A DNA stretch of 64,000 bases. Source: Rhodobacter sp. (GTDB taxonomy: Bacteria > Pseudomonadota > Alphaproteobacteria > Rhodobacterales > Rhodobacteraceae). The position numbers were made by a program, and so were the translations under genes. Below are positions 18,473 to 26,641 of the stretch, piece after piece. The notes beneath the pieces are model-generated. The model saw only the letters and a list, made by a program, of their open reading frames with translations, was not told the DNA's origin and did not search any database. How positions within the stretch are numbered: position 1 is the stretch's first letter; the number at the start of each line of letters is the position of its first letter. The stretch lies in the NCBI GenBank assembly GCA_020250445.1, contig JADCEF010000020.1, positions 112,694-176,693 on the forward strand, in the 5' to 3' direction.

Positions 18473-18475
18473 GCC

Positions 18476-19144
18476 TCAGGCGGCAACCAACCGCAGGATC
18501 GTGTCGATGTTGAACCGAAGCCGTTCTTCCAGCGCGTCCTTCGCCATAAGGTCGCGTTCGAAAACGATGGATCCCGTGAAGCGGTTGGTCAGGTAGTAAT
18601 ACCCGATCGCCGCAATGGTGATGTTCAACTGCACCGGATCGACGCCGGGACGGAACACCCCCGCCGATACGCCGCGGTCAAGGATGGTCGCCACCATCGA
18701 CACAAACTTGCGGCTGTAGACCTTTACGACCTCAGATTTCTTCAGATGCTTGGCGCGGTGGAGGTTCTCACTGTTTACCAATGTGATGAATTCGGGATTT
18801 TTCAGATAGTAGTCCCAGGTAAAGCGGACCAGCCGTTCCAGCGCCTCCTTCGGGGCGAGATGGTCGAGGTTCATCTTCTGTTCTGCGATGCGGATGTCGA
18901 CATATGCGTTTTCAAGAATGGTCTGAAACAGGCCTTCTTTCGACTCGAAGTAGTGGTAGATCATGCGCTTGTTGGCGCGGGCCTTTTCGGCGATCACGTC
19001 GACACGCGCTCCGCCAAGGCCGTTCTTGGCGAACTCGCGCTTGGCCGCGTCCAGGATTCGCGCCTTGGTCGCCTCGGCATCCCGAGTGCGAGGCTTGGCT
19101 GCTGCCGCAGCCTTGTCTGCTGCAACTTTTTCGGCACTCTCCAT
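18476..19144 (-). CDS. TetR-family transcriptional regulator
   Basis: A 222-residue regulator. The N-terminal HTH is complete: ATKARILDAAKREFAKNGLG, then ARVDVIAEKARANKRMIYHY and FESKEGLFQTILENAY. The C-terminal ligand domain (FTWDYYLKNPEFITLVNSEN, then HLKKSEVVK) resembles those of TetR proteins controlling catabolic operons. It is divergent from the ribose-type ABC transporter, with an operator-like site between them at 19280-19295, and is the best candidate to bind the GTAAC-N6-GTTAC motif across the island. ATG 19144 is chosen over an upstream in-frame one because family similarity starts only later. Confidence 0.9.
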   Translation of the reverse strand: MESAEKVAADKAAAAAKPRTRDAEATKARILDAAKREFAKNGLGGARVDVIAEKARANKRMIYHYFESKEGLFQTILENAYVDIRIAEQKMNLDHLAPKEALERLVRFTWDYYLKNPEFITLVNSENLHRAKHLKKSEVVKVYSRKFVSMVATILDRGVSAGVFRPGVDPVQLNITIAAIGYYYLTNRFTGSIVFERDLMAKDALEERLRFNIDTILRLVAA

Positions 19145-19256
19145 GAACTGTCCAGTCCGTCCCAGTTGATTGCGCTGGCGCGACACTTACACGCCGGGTG
19201 CTGATGTCGTCAAAGCTGAAAGCAGGTTTCCTGGCAGATCTGGTCGAACAAACTTC

Positions 19257-19269
19257 TTGACTCAGTCAA
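19257..19269. promoter_or_regulatory. TTGACT-C-AGTCAA palindrome, TetR/ABC intergenic region
   Basis: A perfect 13-bp palindrome lies 10 bp left of the operator-like site at 19280. The TTGACT could double as a -35 element. It may be a second regulator site in the divergent control region 19145-19391. Confidence 0.4.
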
Positions 19270-19279
19270 AGAGTAAAAA

Positions 19280-19295
19280 GTAACCAGATAGTGCA
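19280..19295. promoter_or_regulatory. variant island operator (GTAAC-N6-GTGCA)
   Basis: GTAACCAGATAGTGCATTA keeps the left half-site exactly and has GTGCATTA on the right, the same variant right half as at 33720-33735. It sits between the TetR gene and the ABC substrate-binding gene and could control both. Confidence 0.55.
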
Positions 19296-19391
19296 TTAGC
19301 GAAGCTGCAAGACTCTGAACATTCCGCTGCTGTCGCTACCCGCTCGGCCACGGAACAGTGGCGTTGATGTGGCAAATCAGGGAGGATACCA

Positions 19392-20501
19392 ATGTCCACG
19401 TTCATCAAGGACTTCATCGAACGCGAAACGATCAGTCGGCGGAACTTCTTGTTTGCTTCGGCTGCCGGTCTGACAACTGCAGCCATGCCGGGCGTCTTCG
19501 GCGGTGGCATGGCTCGGGCGGCGACTGATCCTGCGCTGGCCTGGTCTTTCCGTGACCGTGCGAGCGCCTACTGGAACGCGATCGTTTCGGGTGGCGAAGC
19601 CTTCACTGAGTCGCTGGGCAAACCGAAGGATGCGATGACCTCGCTGATCAACGAAGGCTCCTCGGAAAAATCCCTTTCCGATATCAAGGCCTTCCTGGCA
19701 AAAAACAACGGCGCGTGCGCGATCGCTTGCGACCCCAACGACAGCCCCAACGCCCGACCCGTCGCCGAGGCTGTGCAGGCGGCTGGGGGCTATGTCTCCA
19801 CCATCTGGAACAAGACCGACGACGCTCATCCGTGGGACTTTGGCGATAACTGGGTCAGCCACATGTCGTGGTCGGATGAAAAGCCCGCCGAGAACACTGC
19901 CCGCATCCTGTTCGATGCGATGGGCGGCAAGGGTGGTGTCGTCCACCTGGGTGGCATTGCGGCCAACAACCCGGCAATCGAGCGGCTGAACGGCCTGAAG
20001 AACGCGCTGAAGGACTATCCGGAGATCACGCTTCTGGACGCACAGCCGGCCGACTGGGACACCACGAAGGCCGCCGAACTGATGGCCAGCTTCCTGACCA
20101 AGTACGGCGACCAGATCACCGGCGTCCACTGCGCCAACGACAATATCGCCTATGGCGTGATGGAGGCGCTCAAGGCCGAGGGCATCGAAGGCATGCCGAT
20201 CGTGGCCTATGACGGCAACCCCGAAGCCGTGCAGATGGTGATGGACGGCAAGCTTCTGGCAACTGTGTTCACCAACCCGCATTGGGGCGGCGGAATCACC
20301 CTTTCGCTGGCCTATCACGCGGCCATCGGCGCCTTCAAACCTTCCGAAGAGCCGAAAGAGCACCGCGAATTCTATGGCCCGACGATCCTTATCACGGCTG
20401 CCGATGCCGCGGAATTCAAGGCCAAGTACCTGGACAACGTTCCGACATATGACTGGACCGATTTCTGGGGTCCGTCGAACGGCCCGATCGTCTACAAGTA
20501 A
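19392..20501 (+). CDS. sugar ABC transporter substrate-binding protein (ribose/RbsB type), Tat signal
   Basis: A 369-residue periplasmic binding protein. The N-terminus carries a twin-arginine motif in SRRNFLFASAAGLTTAAMPG, so it is probably exported folded through Tat. The mature part is a Peripla_BP_4-type fold: GACAIACDPNDSPNARPVAE, VHLGGIAANNPAIERLNGLK, GVHCANDNIAYGVMEALKAE and MPIVAYDGNPEAVQMVMDGK. It heads an operon with two permeases and an ATPase. The aromatic-rich C-terminus (YDWTDFWGP) is unusual for plain ribose binders. The ligand is unknown, probably a sugar or polyol. Confidence 0.88.
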   Translation: MSTFIKDFIERETISRRNFLFASAAGLTTAAMPGVFGGGMARAATDPALAWSFRDRASAYWNAIVSGGEAFTESLGKPKDAMTSLINEGSSEKSLSDIKAFLAKNNGACAIACDPNDSPNARPVAEAVQAAGGYVSTIWNKTDDAHPWDFGDNWVSHMSWSDEKPAENTARILFDAMGGKGGVVHLGGIAANNPAIERLNGLKNALKDYPEITLLDAQPADWDTTKAAELMASFLTKYGDQITGVHCANDNIAYGVMEALKAEGIEGMPIVAYDGNPEAVQMVMDGKLLATVFTNPHWGGGITLSLAYHAAIGAFKPSEEPKEHREFYGPTILITAADAAEFKAKYLDNVPTYDWTDFWGPSNGPIVYK

Positions 20502-20513
20502 GGCAATGCGCAT

Positions 20514-20542
20514 CCGGGGCGGCCAAGTGTTGGCCGCCCCGG
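20514..20542 (+). terminator. strong hairpin between binding-protein and permease genes
   Basis: A perfect 13-bp stem (CCGGGGCGGCCAA with TTGGCCGCCCCGG) encloses a 3-nt GTG loop, without a following T run. Placed after the binding-protein gene, it probably stabilises the upstream mRNA or attenuates, so that binding protein exceeds membrane components. Confidence 0.6.
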
Positions 20543-20587
20543 TATTCTTCCCTGCCAAGCCGGGGATGTCAGCCTGGGGAGGGTGGG

Positions 20588-21553
20588 TTGCAACGAATTC
20601 TGTCGCGTGAGAACGTCATCCGCTGGGCACCGCTTCTGGTGCTTGTTGGGCTGATCATCCTCTTTACGGCCATCAACCCGGCCTTCTTCTCGCAGCGCAA
20701 CTTTGCACGTATTGCCATAGCCGCAGCGCCGGCACTGATGGTGGCGATCGGTGTCACCTTCATCATCGTCATGGGTTCCATCGACCTGTCGATGGAAGGG
20801 ACGGTGGGTCTGACGGCGGTGCTGTTCTGCTTTGCCTTCCTTGCCACCGGCGGGACTCTGGCCGCAGGGGCCTGGGTCGCCGTGCCGCTGATCCTGGTGC
20901 TGGGCGCGATCATCGGGCTGGTGAACGGGCTTGTGCATGTGAAGCTGCGCATTCCCTCTTTCATGGCCAGCCTGGCCATCGGCTTTGTCGGCACCGGCGC
21001 GGCGGTTCTGATCACCGGCGGGGATATCGTGAAGATCAACGACGACACCTTCCGGGCGCTGCTGACCTGGCGCATCGCGGGCTTTCCCCTGATGGTCTAT
21101 GTTGTGGCGGTACTGGCGCTTCTGGCGTGGTTCATACAGTCGCACACCATCCTTGGCCGCAACTTCTATGCCGTCGGCGGCGGCGAGGAACTGGCCCACG
21201 CCTCCGGCCTGAACGTGCGGCGCGTCCGCATTCTGGGCTTCGTTCTGGCGGGTGTCTTCTACGCCGTCGCCGGTATCCTTCAGGTCGCCAAGCTTGGTCA
21301 GGCCGAGTCGGTCTCTGGCGCGAATTTCATGTTCATCTCGATCACCTCGGTCGTGGTCGGCGGCGTGGCGCTTTGGGGTGGCATCGGCGGCATCTGGAAC
21401 ACGGTGGTCGGCGTCCTGATCGTGAATGTCATCAACAACGGCATGGTGGTGATCGGCCTGCCGGACTACCTGCAGGACGGCATGCTGGGCCTTCTGGTGA
21501 TCGTGGCGGTCGTGCTGTCGACCGATCGCCGGTCGGTCAGCTTCGTGAAATGA
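20588..21553 (+). CDS. sugar ABC transporter permease (RbsC type)
   Basis: A 321-residue inner-membrane protein of the ribose/branched-chain permease class with about eight to ten membrane segments. Diagnostic blocks are VGVTFIIVMGSIDLSMEGTV-like GSIDLS (about residues 61-66), GRNFYAVGGGEELAHASGLN and MFISITSVVVGGVALWGGIG. The TTG at 20588 is the chosen start: a GGAGGG precedes it and no suitable ATG lies upstream. It is 10 bp from the ATPase gene. Confidence 0.88.
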   Translation: MQRILSRENVIRWAPLLVLVGLIILFTAINPAFFSQRNFARIAIAAAPALMVAIGVTFIIVMGSIDLSMEGTVGLTAVLFCFAFLATGGTLAAGAWVAVPLILVLGAIIGLVNGLVHVKLRIPSFMASLAIGFVGTGAAVLITGGDIVKINDDTFRALLTWRIAGFPLMVYVVAVLALLAWFIQSHTILGRNFYAVGGGEELAHASGLNVRRVRILGFVLAGVFYAVAGILQVAKLGQAESVSGANFMFISITSVVVGGVALWGGIGGIWNTVVGVLIVNVINNGMVVIGLPDYLQDGMLGLLVIVAVVLSTDRRSVSFVK

Positions 21554-21563
21554 GGGGGCTGCC

Positions 21564-23069
21564 ATGTATCAACTGAAGGCGGTCGATAAGAGATTCCCCG
21601 GTGTCCATGCCCTGAAGACGGTGGACTTCGAGATCAGTCGCGGCGAGATCGTCGGCCTTGTCGGCGAGAACGGTGCCGGCAAGTCCACCCTGATGAAGGT
21701 GATCTACGGTGCCTATCAGCCCGACGGTGGCACCATCGCCATCGACGGCAAGTCGGTCCGTTTCCAGAACCCCCGCCAGGCGATGGAAAAGGGCATCGGC
21801 ATGGTGTTCCAGGAACAGTCGCTGATCCCGAACCTGACGGTGATGGAGAATATCTTCCTCGGCTACGAACAGCAGTTCGTGCGGCTTGGCGTCATCAACT
21901 GGAAAGCCATGTCCGACGCCGCGAAGAAACAGCTTGCCAAGGTCAAGCTCGACATCGACCCGGCCACAGTCACCTCGGCCCTGTCCTTCGCGCAGCGGCA
22001 ACTGGTGGAATTGGCCAAGGTGCTGACGCTGGAGGAACGCATCGACGGCGACCTCGTGATCCTGCTGGACGAGCCGACCAGCGTGCTGGCCGAGGATGAG
22101 GTGAAAATGCTTTTCACCATCGTCCGCGACCTGACCAAGCGCGCCTCCTTCATCTTCGTCAGCCACCGGATGGACGAGGTGATGGAACTGTCCGACCGCA
22201 TCTACGTCATGAAGGACGGCGCGGTGGTTGATGTCGTCGCGCATGGCGCGGCGACGGTCGAGCAGATCCAGCACAAGATGGTCGGCCGCAGTGTCGACCG
22301 AGAGTATTACCGCGAGCAGCGGCAAAAGCCCTATGACGCGTCCATGGTGCTGCTGGAGATGGACGGGATCTCGCTTCCCGGCCGGATCAAGGACATCAGC
22401 CTGAAGCTGCACGCAGGCGAAGTCCTTTGTCTTGTGGGGACCGAAGGCGCGGGGCGCGAGGCGATCCTGCGCACGATCTACGGCATGCGGACCCCGGTTT
22501 CGGGGACGCTGAAGATCAAGGGCAACAGGATCACTGCGTTCAATCCGCGGGCGGCCGTGGCGGCAGGTGTCGGCTATGTTCCGCGTGAGCGCAAGGTCGA
22601 GGGCATTGTCGCGGGCATGACCGTCTACGAGAACATGACGCTGTCGCAGATGGGGCGTTACGCGCGCGCCGGGGTCCTGAATGTGGCGGCAGAGAAGACA
22701 TTGGCGCGCGACTGGATCGCCAGGCTGTCGATCAAGGCCCATTCCGAATATGCCGATTGCGGCAACCTCTCGGGCGGCAACCAGCAGAAGGTCGTGTTGT
22801 CGAAATGGCGCTCGGGCGGGTCCGACATCATGCTTCTGGACCACCCGACGCGGGGTCTCGACATCGGGGCGAAGGAAGACGTCTACGAGATGATCCGCGA
22901 CATGTCGGATGACGGGATCGGGGTGATCCTGGTGGCCGACACGTTGGAAGAGGCGATCGGACTGTCCCACAACATCATCGTTCTGAAGGACGGCGTCATC
23001 CAGCAGCGGTTCGAATGCAAGCCGGGGGCGAAACCGACCCTCTACGACCTCTTGCACTACATGATCTGA
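21564..23069 (+). CDS. sugar ABC transporter ATPase (RbsA type, two nucleotide-binding domains)
   Basis: A 501-residue tandem ATPase. Domain 1: Walker A GENGAGKST (about residues 34-42), Q-loop FQEQSLIPNLT, Walker B LVILLDEPTSV, and a degenerate signature (LSFAQRQ in place of LSGGQ). Domain 2: altered Walker A GTEGAGRE, a good signature LSGGNQQK, and Walker B LLDHPTRGLD, in which the usual catalytic glutamate is His. Asymmetric sites are normal in RbsA proteins, but loss of the Glu in site 2 is notable. It lies between the two permease genes. Confidence 0.9.
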   Translation: MYQLKAVDKRFPGVHALKTVDFEISRGEIVGLVGENGAGKSTLMKVIYGAYQPDGGTIAIDGKSVRFQNPRQAMEKGIGMVFQEQSLIPNLTVMENIFLGYEQQFVRLGVINWKAMSDAAKKQLAKVKLDIDPATVTSALSFAQRQLVELAKVLTLEERIDGDLVILLDEPTSVLAEDEVKMLFTIVRDLTKRASFIFVSHRMDEVMELSDRIYVMKDGAVVDVVAHGAATVEQIQHKMVGRSVDREYYREQRQKPYDASMVLLEMDGISLPGRIKDISLKLHAGEVLCLVGTEGAGREAILRTIYGMRTPVSGTLKIKGNRITAFNPRAAVAAGVGYVPRERKVEGIVAGMTVYENMTLSQMGRYARAGVLNVAAEKTLARDWIARLSIKAHSEYADCGNLSGGNQQKVVLSKWRSGGSDIMLLDHPTRGLDIGAKEDVYEMIRDMSDDGIGVILVADTLEEAIGLSHNIIVLKDGVIQQRFECKPGAKPTLYDLLHYMI

Positions 23070-23080
23070 CGGGGAAGAAG

Positions 23081-24022
23081 ATGGACCTGCAACGCCTCAA
23101 GCCGCATTTCCCCTGGATCACCCTTCTGGTCCTGGTGGTCTTTGTCGGCATCACCGACCCGAACTTCCTGAAGCCTGCGAACCTTCTGTCGCTGGCGGGC
23201 GACATCGTGCCCCTGTTCATCATGGCCCTCGGCCTGACCTTCGCCATCTACATCGGCGGTATCGACCTGTCGGCGCAGTCGATGGCCAACATGATTACCG
23301 TGGTTGCCTCGGTCTACCTCGCCAGTCTTGGCCTCTGGGTGGCGGCACTCTGCGTGGTCCTGGGCTTCGGTCTGGGCCTTTTGTCAGGGTTCATCACGAC
23401 ACGGCTATTCGTGCCATCCTTCATCTCCACGCTCGCGGTCGGGGGCGTCTGCTTTTCGGTCGCGCAGTGGCTGTCGGGCAACCGGGCGCTGAACATGGAT
23501 GCCGAGCAGCGCAATGCCCTGTTCGGCTGGATGATCGGGCGCACGGGGATCATCCCGAACGAGCTGTTCATTGCCGCCGCCCTGCTGGCAATCTGCCTTT
23601 TCATTGAACGACGCACCACGCTGGGCCGGGCGCTGAAGGCCGTCGGTGCAGGGGAACTGGCCGCCGCCGCATCGGGTCTGAATGTCACGCGCTACAAGAT
23701 GCTGGCCTTTGCGATTTCCGGTGCGCTGGCCGCGATAGCGGGGCTTCTCTTCAGCGTCAAGCTGTCCGGTGGCGCGCCAACCATCGCCAACGGCTTTCTC
23801 TTGCCGGCCATCGTGGCTGTGCTGGTGGGCGGCACGCCTTTGACCGGCGGGGTTGGGGGCGTCCTGAACACTGCCATTGGCACCCTGATCGTGGCGGTGA
23901 TACGGGCATCCATGCTGTACTTCGGGGTACAGGCCACGCAGCAGCAGATGGTGTTCGGGCTGGTGCTGATCGTGGCCATCGCCCTGACCATCGACCGGTC
24001 GAAACTCCGAACTGTGAAGTGA
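23081..24022 (+). CDS. sugar ABC transporter permease (RbsC type), second subunit
   Basis: A 313-residue membrane protein, paralogous to the product of 20588-21553. It carries IYIGGIDLSAQSMANMITVV, GRALKAVGAGELAAAASGLN and PAIVAVLVGGTPLTGGVGGV. ATG 23081 follows GGGGAAGAAG and gives the expected length; upstream in-frame codons lie inside the ATPase gene. The two different permeases probably form a heterodimeric channel. Confidence 0.88.
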   Translation: MDLQRLKPHFPWITLLVLVVFVGITDPNFLKPANLLSLAGDIVPLFIMALGLTFAIYIGGIDLSAQSMANMITVVASVYLASLGLWVAALCVVLGFGLGLLSGFITTRLFVPSFISTLAVGGVCFSVAQWLSGNRALNMDAEQRNALFGWMIGRTGIIPNELFIAAALLAICLFIERRTTLGRALKAVGAGELAAAASGLNVTRYKMLAFAISGALAAIAGLLFSVKLSGGAPTIANGFLLPAIVAVLVGGTPLTGGVGGVLNTAIGTLIVAVIRASMLYFGVQATQQQMVFGLVLIVAIALTIDRSKLRTVK

Positions 24023-24029
24023 GGGCCTG

Positions 24030-25061
24030 ATGGAAAAGATGCTGGCCGCTGTTTTGGTTGAACCCAAGCGGTTCGACCTTAAACGTATCGGAATTCCCGC
24101 CGTGGCCAGGGATGATGTGCTGATCCGCGTCACCCGCACGGGCATCTGCGGCACTGATGTGCATATCTTCAACGGCCATTATGCTGCTGATCGCCTGCCA
24201 ATGGTGCCCGGGCACGAATTCTGCGGTACCGTCGCCGTTCTGGGGAAGGACGTGCGCCATCTGTCCAAAGGGCAGTCCGTGGTGGCCGACATAAACATCG
24301 GCTGTGGAACCTGCTACTGGTGCCGACGGAACGAGGTTCTGAACTGCCCGTCCATGACCCAGGTGGGGATCGGGCGTGACGGGGCCTTTGCCGAGTATGT
24401 GGTCGTTCCCGCGCGACTGGTGATCCCCGTGCCGCTTGGGATGGCACCGGGGTTGCAGGCGCTGGCCGAACCCGTGGCCTGCGTGGTGCGTGCGGCGCGA
24501 AAAGCCGGGGTGGGTTTTGGTCAGTCGGCAGTGGTTCTGGGCGCGGGTCCTATCGGCAATCTGCATGTTCAGATGCTGCGGCTGTGCGGCGTGGCCCCAA
24601 TCATTGTGGCCGACCTGAACGAAGACCGCTGCCGCATGGCGCTGGATGTCGGGGCGGATGCGGCGGTCTCTGATCCTTCCACCCTGGAATCCGTGGTTCG
24701 TCAGCGCACGCATGGGCGTGGGGCCGATCTGGTGATCGAAAGCGTCGGATCTCCGGACCTCTATGCCCTGGCATTCGACCTGATCCGCAAGGGGGGCCAT
24801 GTGGCCTTCTTCGGAATCACCCGCCCCGGCGAGGCTGTGCCGGTCGATATCCTGCGCACTGTGCTGGAGGAGAACGGCCTGAAGGGCAGTGTCGCGGGCA
24901 TGGGCGAAGACATGCATGATGCCCTGACGCTGCTGGCTCATGGCCGGTTCCAAACAGATGCCTTCACCGGCGCGACTTTCGCGCTGGAAGATATCCAGAC
25001 CGCCTTTGACACGCTGGCCGACCGTCCCGCCGATTTGAAAACACAGATCCGGATTGCATGA
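24030..25061 (+). CDS. zinc-dependent alcohol/polyol dehydrogenase
   Basis: A 343-residue MDR enzyme. The catalytic zinc site is visible as GICGTDVHIFNGHY and GHEFCGTV, the structural zinc lobe as CGTCYWCRRNEVLNC (four cysteines), and the cofactor fold as SAVVLGAGPIGNLHVQMLRL. Best relatives are sorbitol, threonine or galactitol dehydrogenases, so oxidation of a secondary alcohol with NAD(P) is likely. It is 7 bp downstream of the second permease and probably in the transporter operon. Confidence 0.87.
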   Translation: MEKMLAAVLVEPKRFDLKRIGIPAVARDDVLIRVTRTGICGTDVHIFNGHYAADRLPMVPGHEFCGTVAVLGKDVRHLSKGQSVVADINIGCGTCYWCRRNEVLNCPSMTQVGIGRDGAFAEYVVVPARLVIPVPLGMAPGLQALAEPVACVVRAARKAGVGFGQSAVVLGAGPIGNLHVQMLRLCGVAPIIVADLNEDRCRMALDVGADAAVSDPSTLESVVRQRTHGRGADLVIESVGSPDLYALAFDLIRKGGHVAFFGITRPGEAVPVDILRTVLEENGLKGSVAGMGEDMHDALTLLAHGRFQTDAFTGATFALEDIQTAFDTLADRPADLKTQIRIA

Positions 25062-25084
25062 TCCGTTGGGAGGTTGACGATGAA

Positions 25085-25100
25085 GTAACCGTACGGTTAC
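25085..25100. promoter_or_regulatory. island operator, perfect palindrome
   Basis: GTAACCGTACGGTTAC is a perfect 16-bp palindrome, the most symmetrical copy of the GTAAC-N6-GTTAC motif, 44 bp upstream of the aldehyde dehydrogenase gene. Confidence 0.7.
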
Positions 25101-25105
25101 AAAGG

Positions 25106-25119
25106 TTGTAACGTTATAA
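25106..25119. promoter_or_regulatory. LacI-type operator candidate
   Basis: TTGTAACGTTATAA is a near-perfect palindrome centred on AACGTT, of the form bound by LacI/GalR proteins. It is 5 bp from the preceding operator. A matching site, TTGCAACGTTACAA, lies at 40610-40623 beside the only LacI gene of the window. Confidence 0.6.
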
Positions 25120-25143
25120 ATCGAATCCCGAGGGAGATGGCGC

Positions 25144-26640
25144 ATGGATCAGCGGACAACACTTCACAGCCTTCCCGAAACCCCTCGCGAGTTCGGCTTC
25201 TGGCTGGATGGCGCATGGGAAGGGGGGCGCCCCCTGTTCGAACGTGCCTCACCCGGCCATGGTGTGGCAGTCACGCGCACGCAGAAATGCACCGTCGCCG
25301 ATCTGGATGCCGCCGTTGCCGCCGCCCGCCGGGCGTTCGATGACCGCAGCTGGGCCGGTCTGTCGGGTGCCGACCGGGCCGGAGTTCTGCTGCGCACGGC
25401 CGAAATCCTGCGCCACCGCCGCGACGAGATCGCCTATTGGGAGGTGCTGGAGAACGGCAAGCCCATCTCCCAGGCCAAGGGCGAGATCGACCATTGCATC
25501 GCCTGTTTCGAGGTGGGTGCCGGTGCCGCGCGCCTGCTGCATGGTGACAGCTTCAATTCACTGGGCGACGGCCTTTTCGGCATGGTCCTGCGCGAACCCG
25601 TGGGCGTCGTCGGCCTCATCACGCCCTGGAATTTCCCGTTCCTCATTCTCTGCGAACGCGTCCCCTTCATCCTCGCTTCGGGCTGCACGATGGTGGTGAA
25701 ACCGTCCGAAGTGACCAGCGCCACCACCCTGATCCTGGGTGAAATTCTGGCCAAGGCCGGGCTGCCCAAAGGCGTCTACAATGTCGTCACCGGGTCGGGC
25801 CGCAGCATCGGTCAGGCGCTGACCGAACATCCCGACGTGGACATGCTGTCTTTCACCGGATCAACCGCCGTAGGCCGGTCGGTCGTCCATGCAGCTGCTG
25901 ACAGCAACTTCAAGAAGCTGGGCCTGGAACTGGGCGGCAAGAACCCGATCATCGTCTTCTCTGATGCCGATCTGGAAGATGCCGCTGATGGTGCCGCCTT
26001 CGGGATCAGCTTCAACACCGGGCAATGCTGCGTCTCCTCCAGCCGATTGATCGTGGATGCCCGGGTCGCCGACGAGTTCGAAGCGATCCTGGTCCAGAAG
26101 ATGAAGAAGATCGTGGTGGGCGACCCGCTGGACGAGGCCACGCAGGTGGGCGCAATCACGACCGATGCGCAGAACGAAACGATCCTGTCCTACATCGAGA
26201 AGGGCAAGGCCGAGGGTGCCAAAATCCTGACGGGCGGGGCGGCGATGGATTTCGGGCAGGGCAGCTATATCGCGCCCACGCTCTTCTCGGGCGTGACGCC
26301 GGACATGGCCATCGCGCGGAATGAGATCTTCGGTCCCGTCCTGTCCTCGTTCACCTTCAACTCGGTGGACGAGGCGATCCGACTGGCCAACGATACCGTC
26401 TACGGGCTGGCCGCCAGCGTCTGGTCAAAGAACATCGACACCGCGTTGACTGTAACGCGCCGCGTGCGGGCCGGACGGTTCTGGGTCAATTGCATCATGG
26501 CGGGGGGGCCGGAAATGCCCCTTGGCGGCTTCAAGCAATCCGGCTGGGGGCGCGAGGCAGGGACCTACGGCGTCGAGGAATACACGCAGGTCAAGTCGGT
26601 GCATGTGGAGATCGGCAAGCGCAGCCATTGGATCAAGTGA
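25144..26640 (+). CDS. aldehyde dehydrogenase (NAD(P)-dependent)
   Basis: A 498-residue ALDH superfamily enzyme. Visible are the cofactor region ITPWNFPFLILCERVPFILA, the general-base Glu in LELGGKNPI and the catalytic Cys in NTGQCCVSSSR (about residue 302), with the C-terminal GGFKQSGWGREAGTYGVEEY typical of betaine- and short-chain-aldehyde dehydrogenases. It probably oxidises the aldehyde from the adjacent GMC oxidoreductase or zinc dehydrogenase to the acid. It starts its own transcription unit, with operator-like sites at 25085 and 25106, and is followed 1 bp later by the GMC gene. Confidence 0.93.
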   Translation: MDQRTTLHSLPETPREFGFWLDGAWEGGRPLFERASPGHGVAVTRTQKCTVADLDAAVAAARRAFDDRSWAGLSGADRAGVLLRTAEILRHRRDEIAYWEVLENGKPISQAKGEIDHCIACFEVGAGAARLLHGDSFNSLGDGLFGMVLREPVGVVGLITPWNFPFLILCERVPFILASGCTMVVKPSEVTSATTLILGEILAKAGLPKGVYNVVTGSGRSIGQALTEHPDVDMLSFTGSTAVGRSVVHAAADSNFKKLGLELGGKNPIIVFSDADLEDAADGAAFGISFNTGQCCVSSSRLIVDARVADEFEAILVQKMKKIVVGDPLDEATQVGAITTDAQNETILSYIEKGKAEGAKILTGGAAMDFGQGSYIAPTLFSGVTPDMAIARNEIFGPVLSSFTFNSVDEAIRLANDTVYGLAASVWSKNIDTALTVTRRVRAGRFWVNCIMAGGPEMPLGGFKQSGWGREAGTYGVEEYTQVKSVHVEIGKRSHWIK

Positions 26641-26641
26641 C

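Noticed and set aside
21537..23057. 506-codon open frame antisense to the RbsA-type ATPase
   Set aside because: Same shadow effect; low-complexity His/Asp/Arg-rich translation and full overlap with a canonical ATPase.
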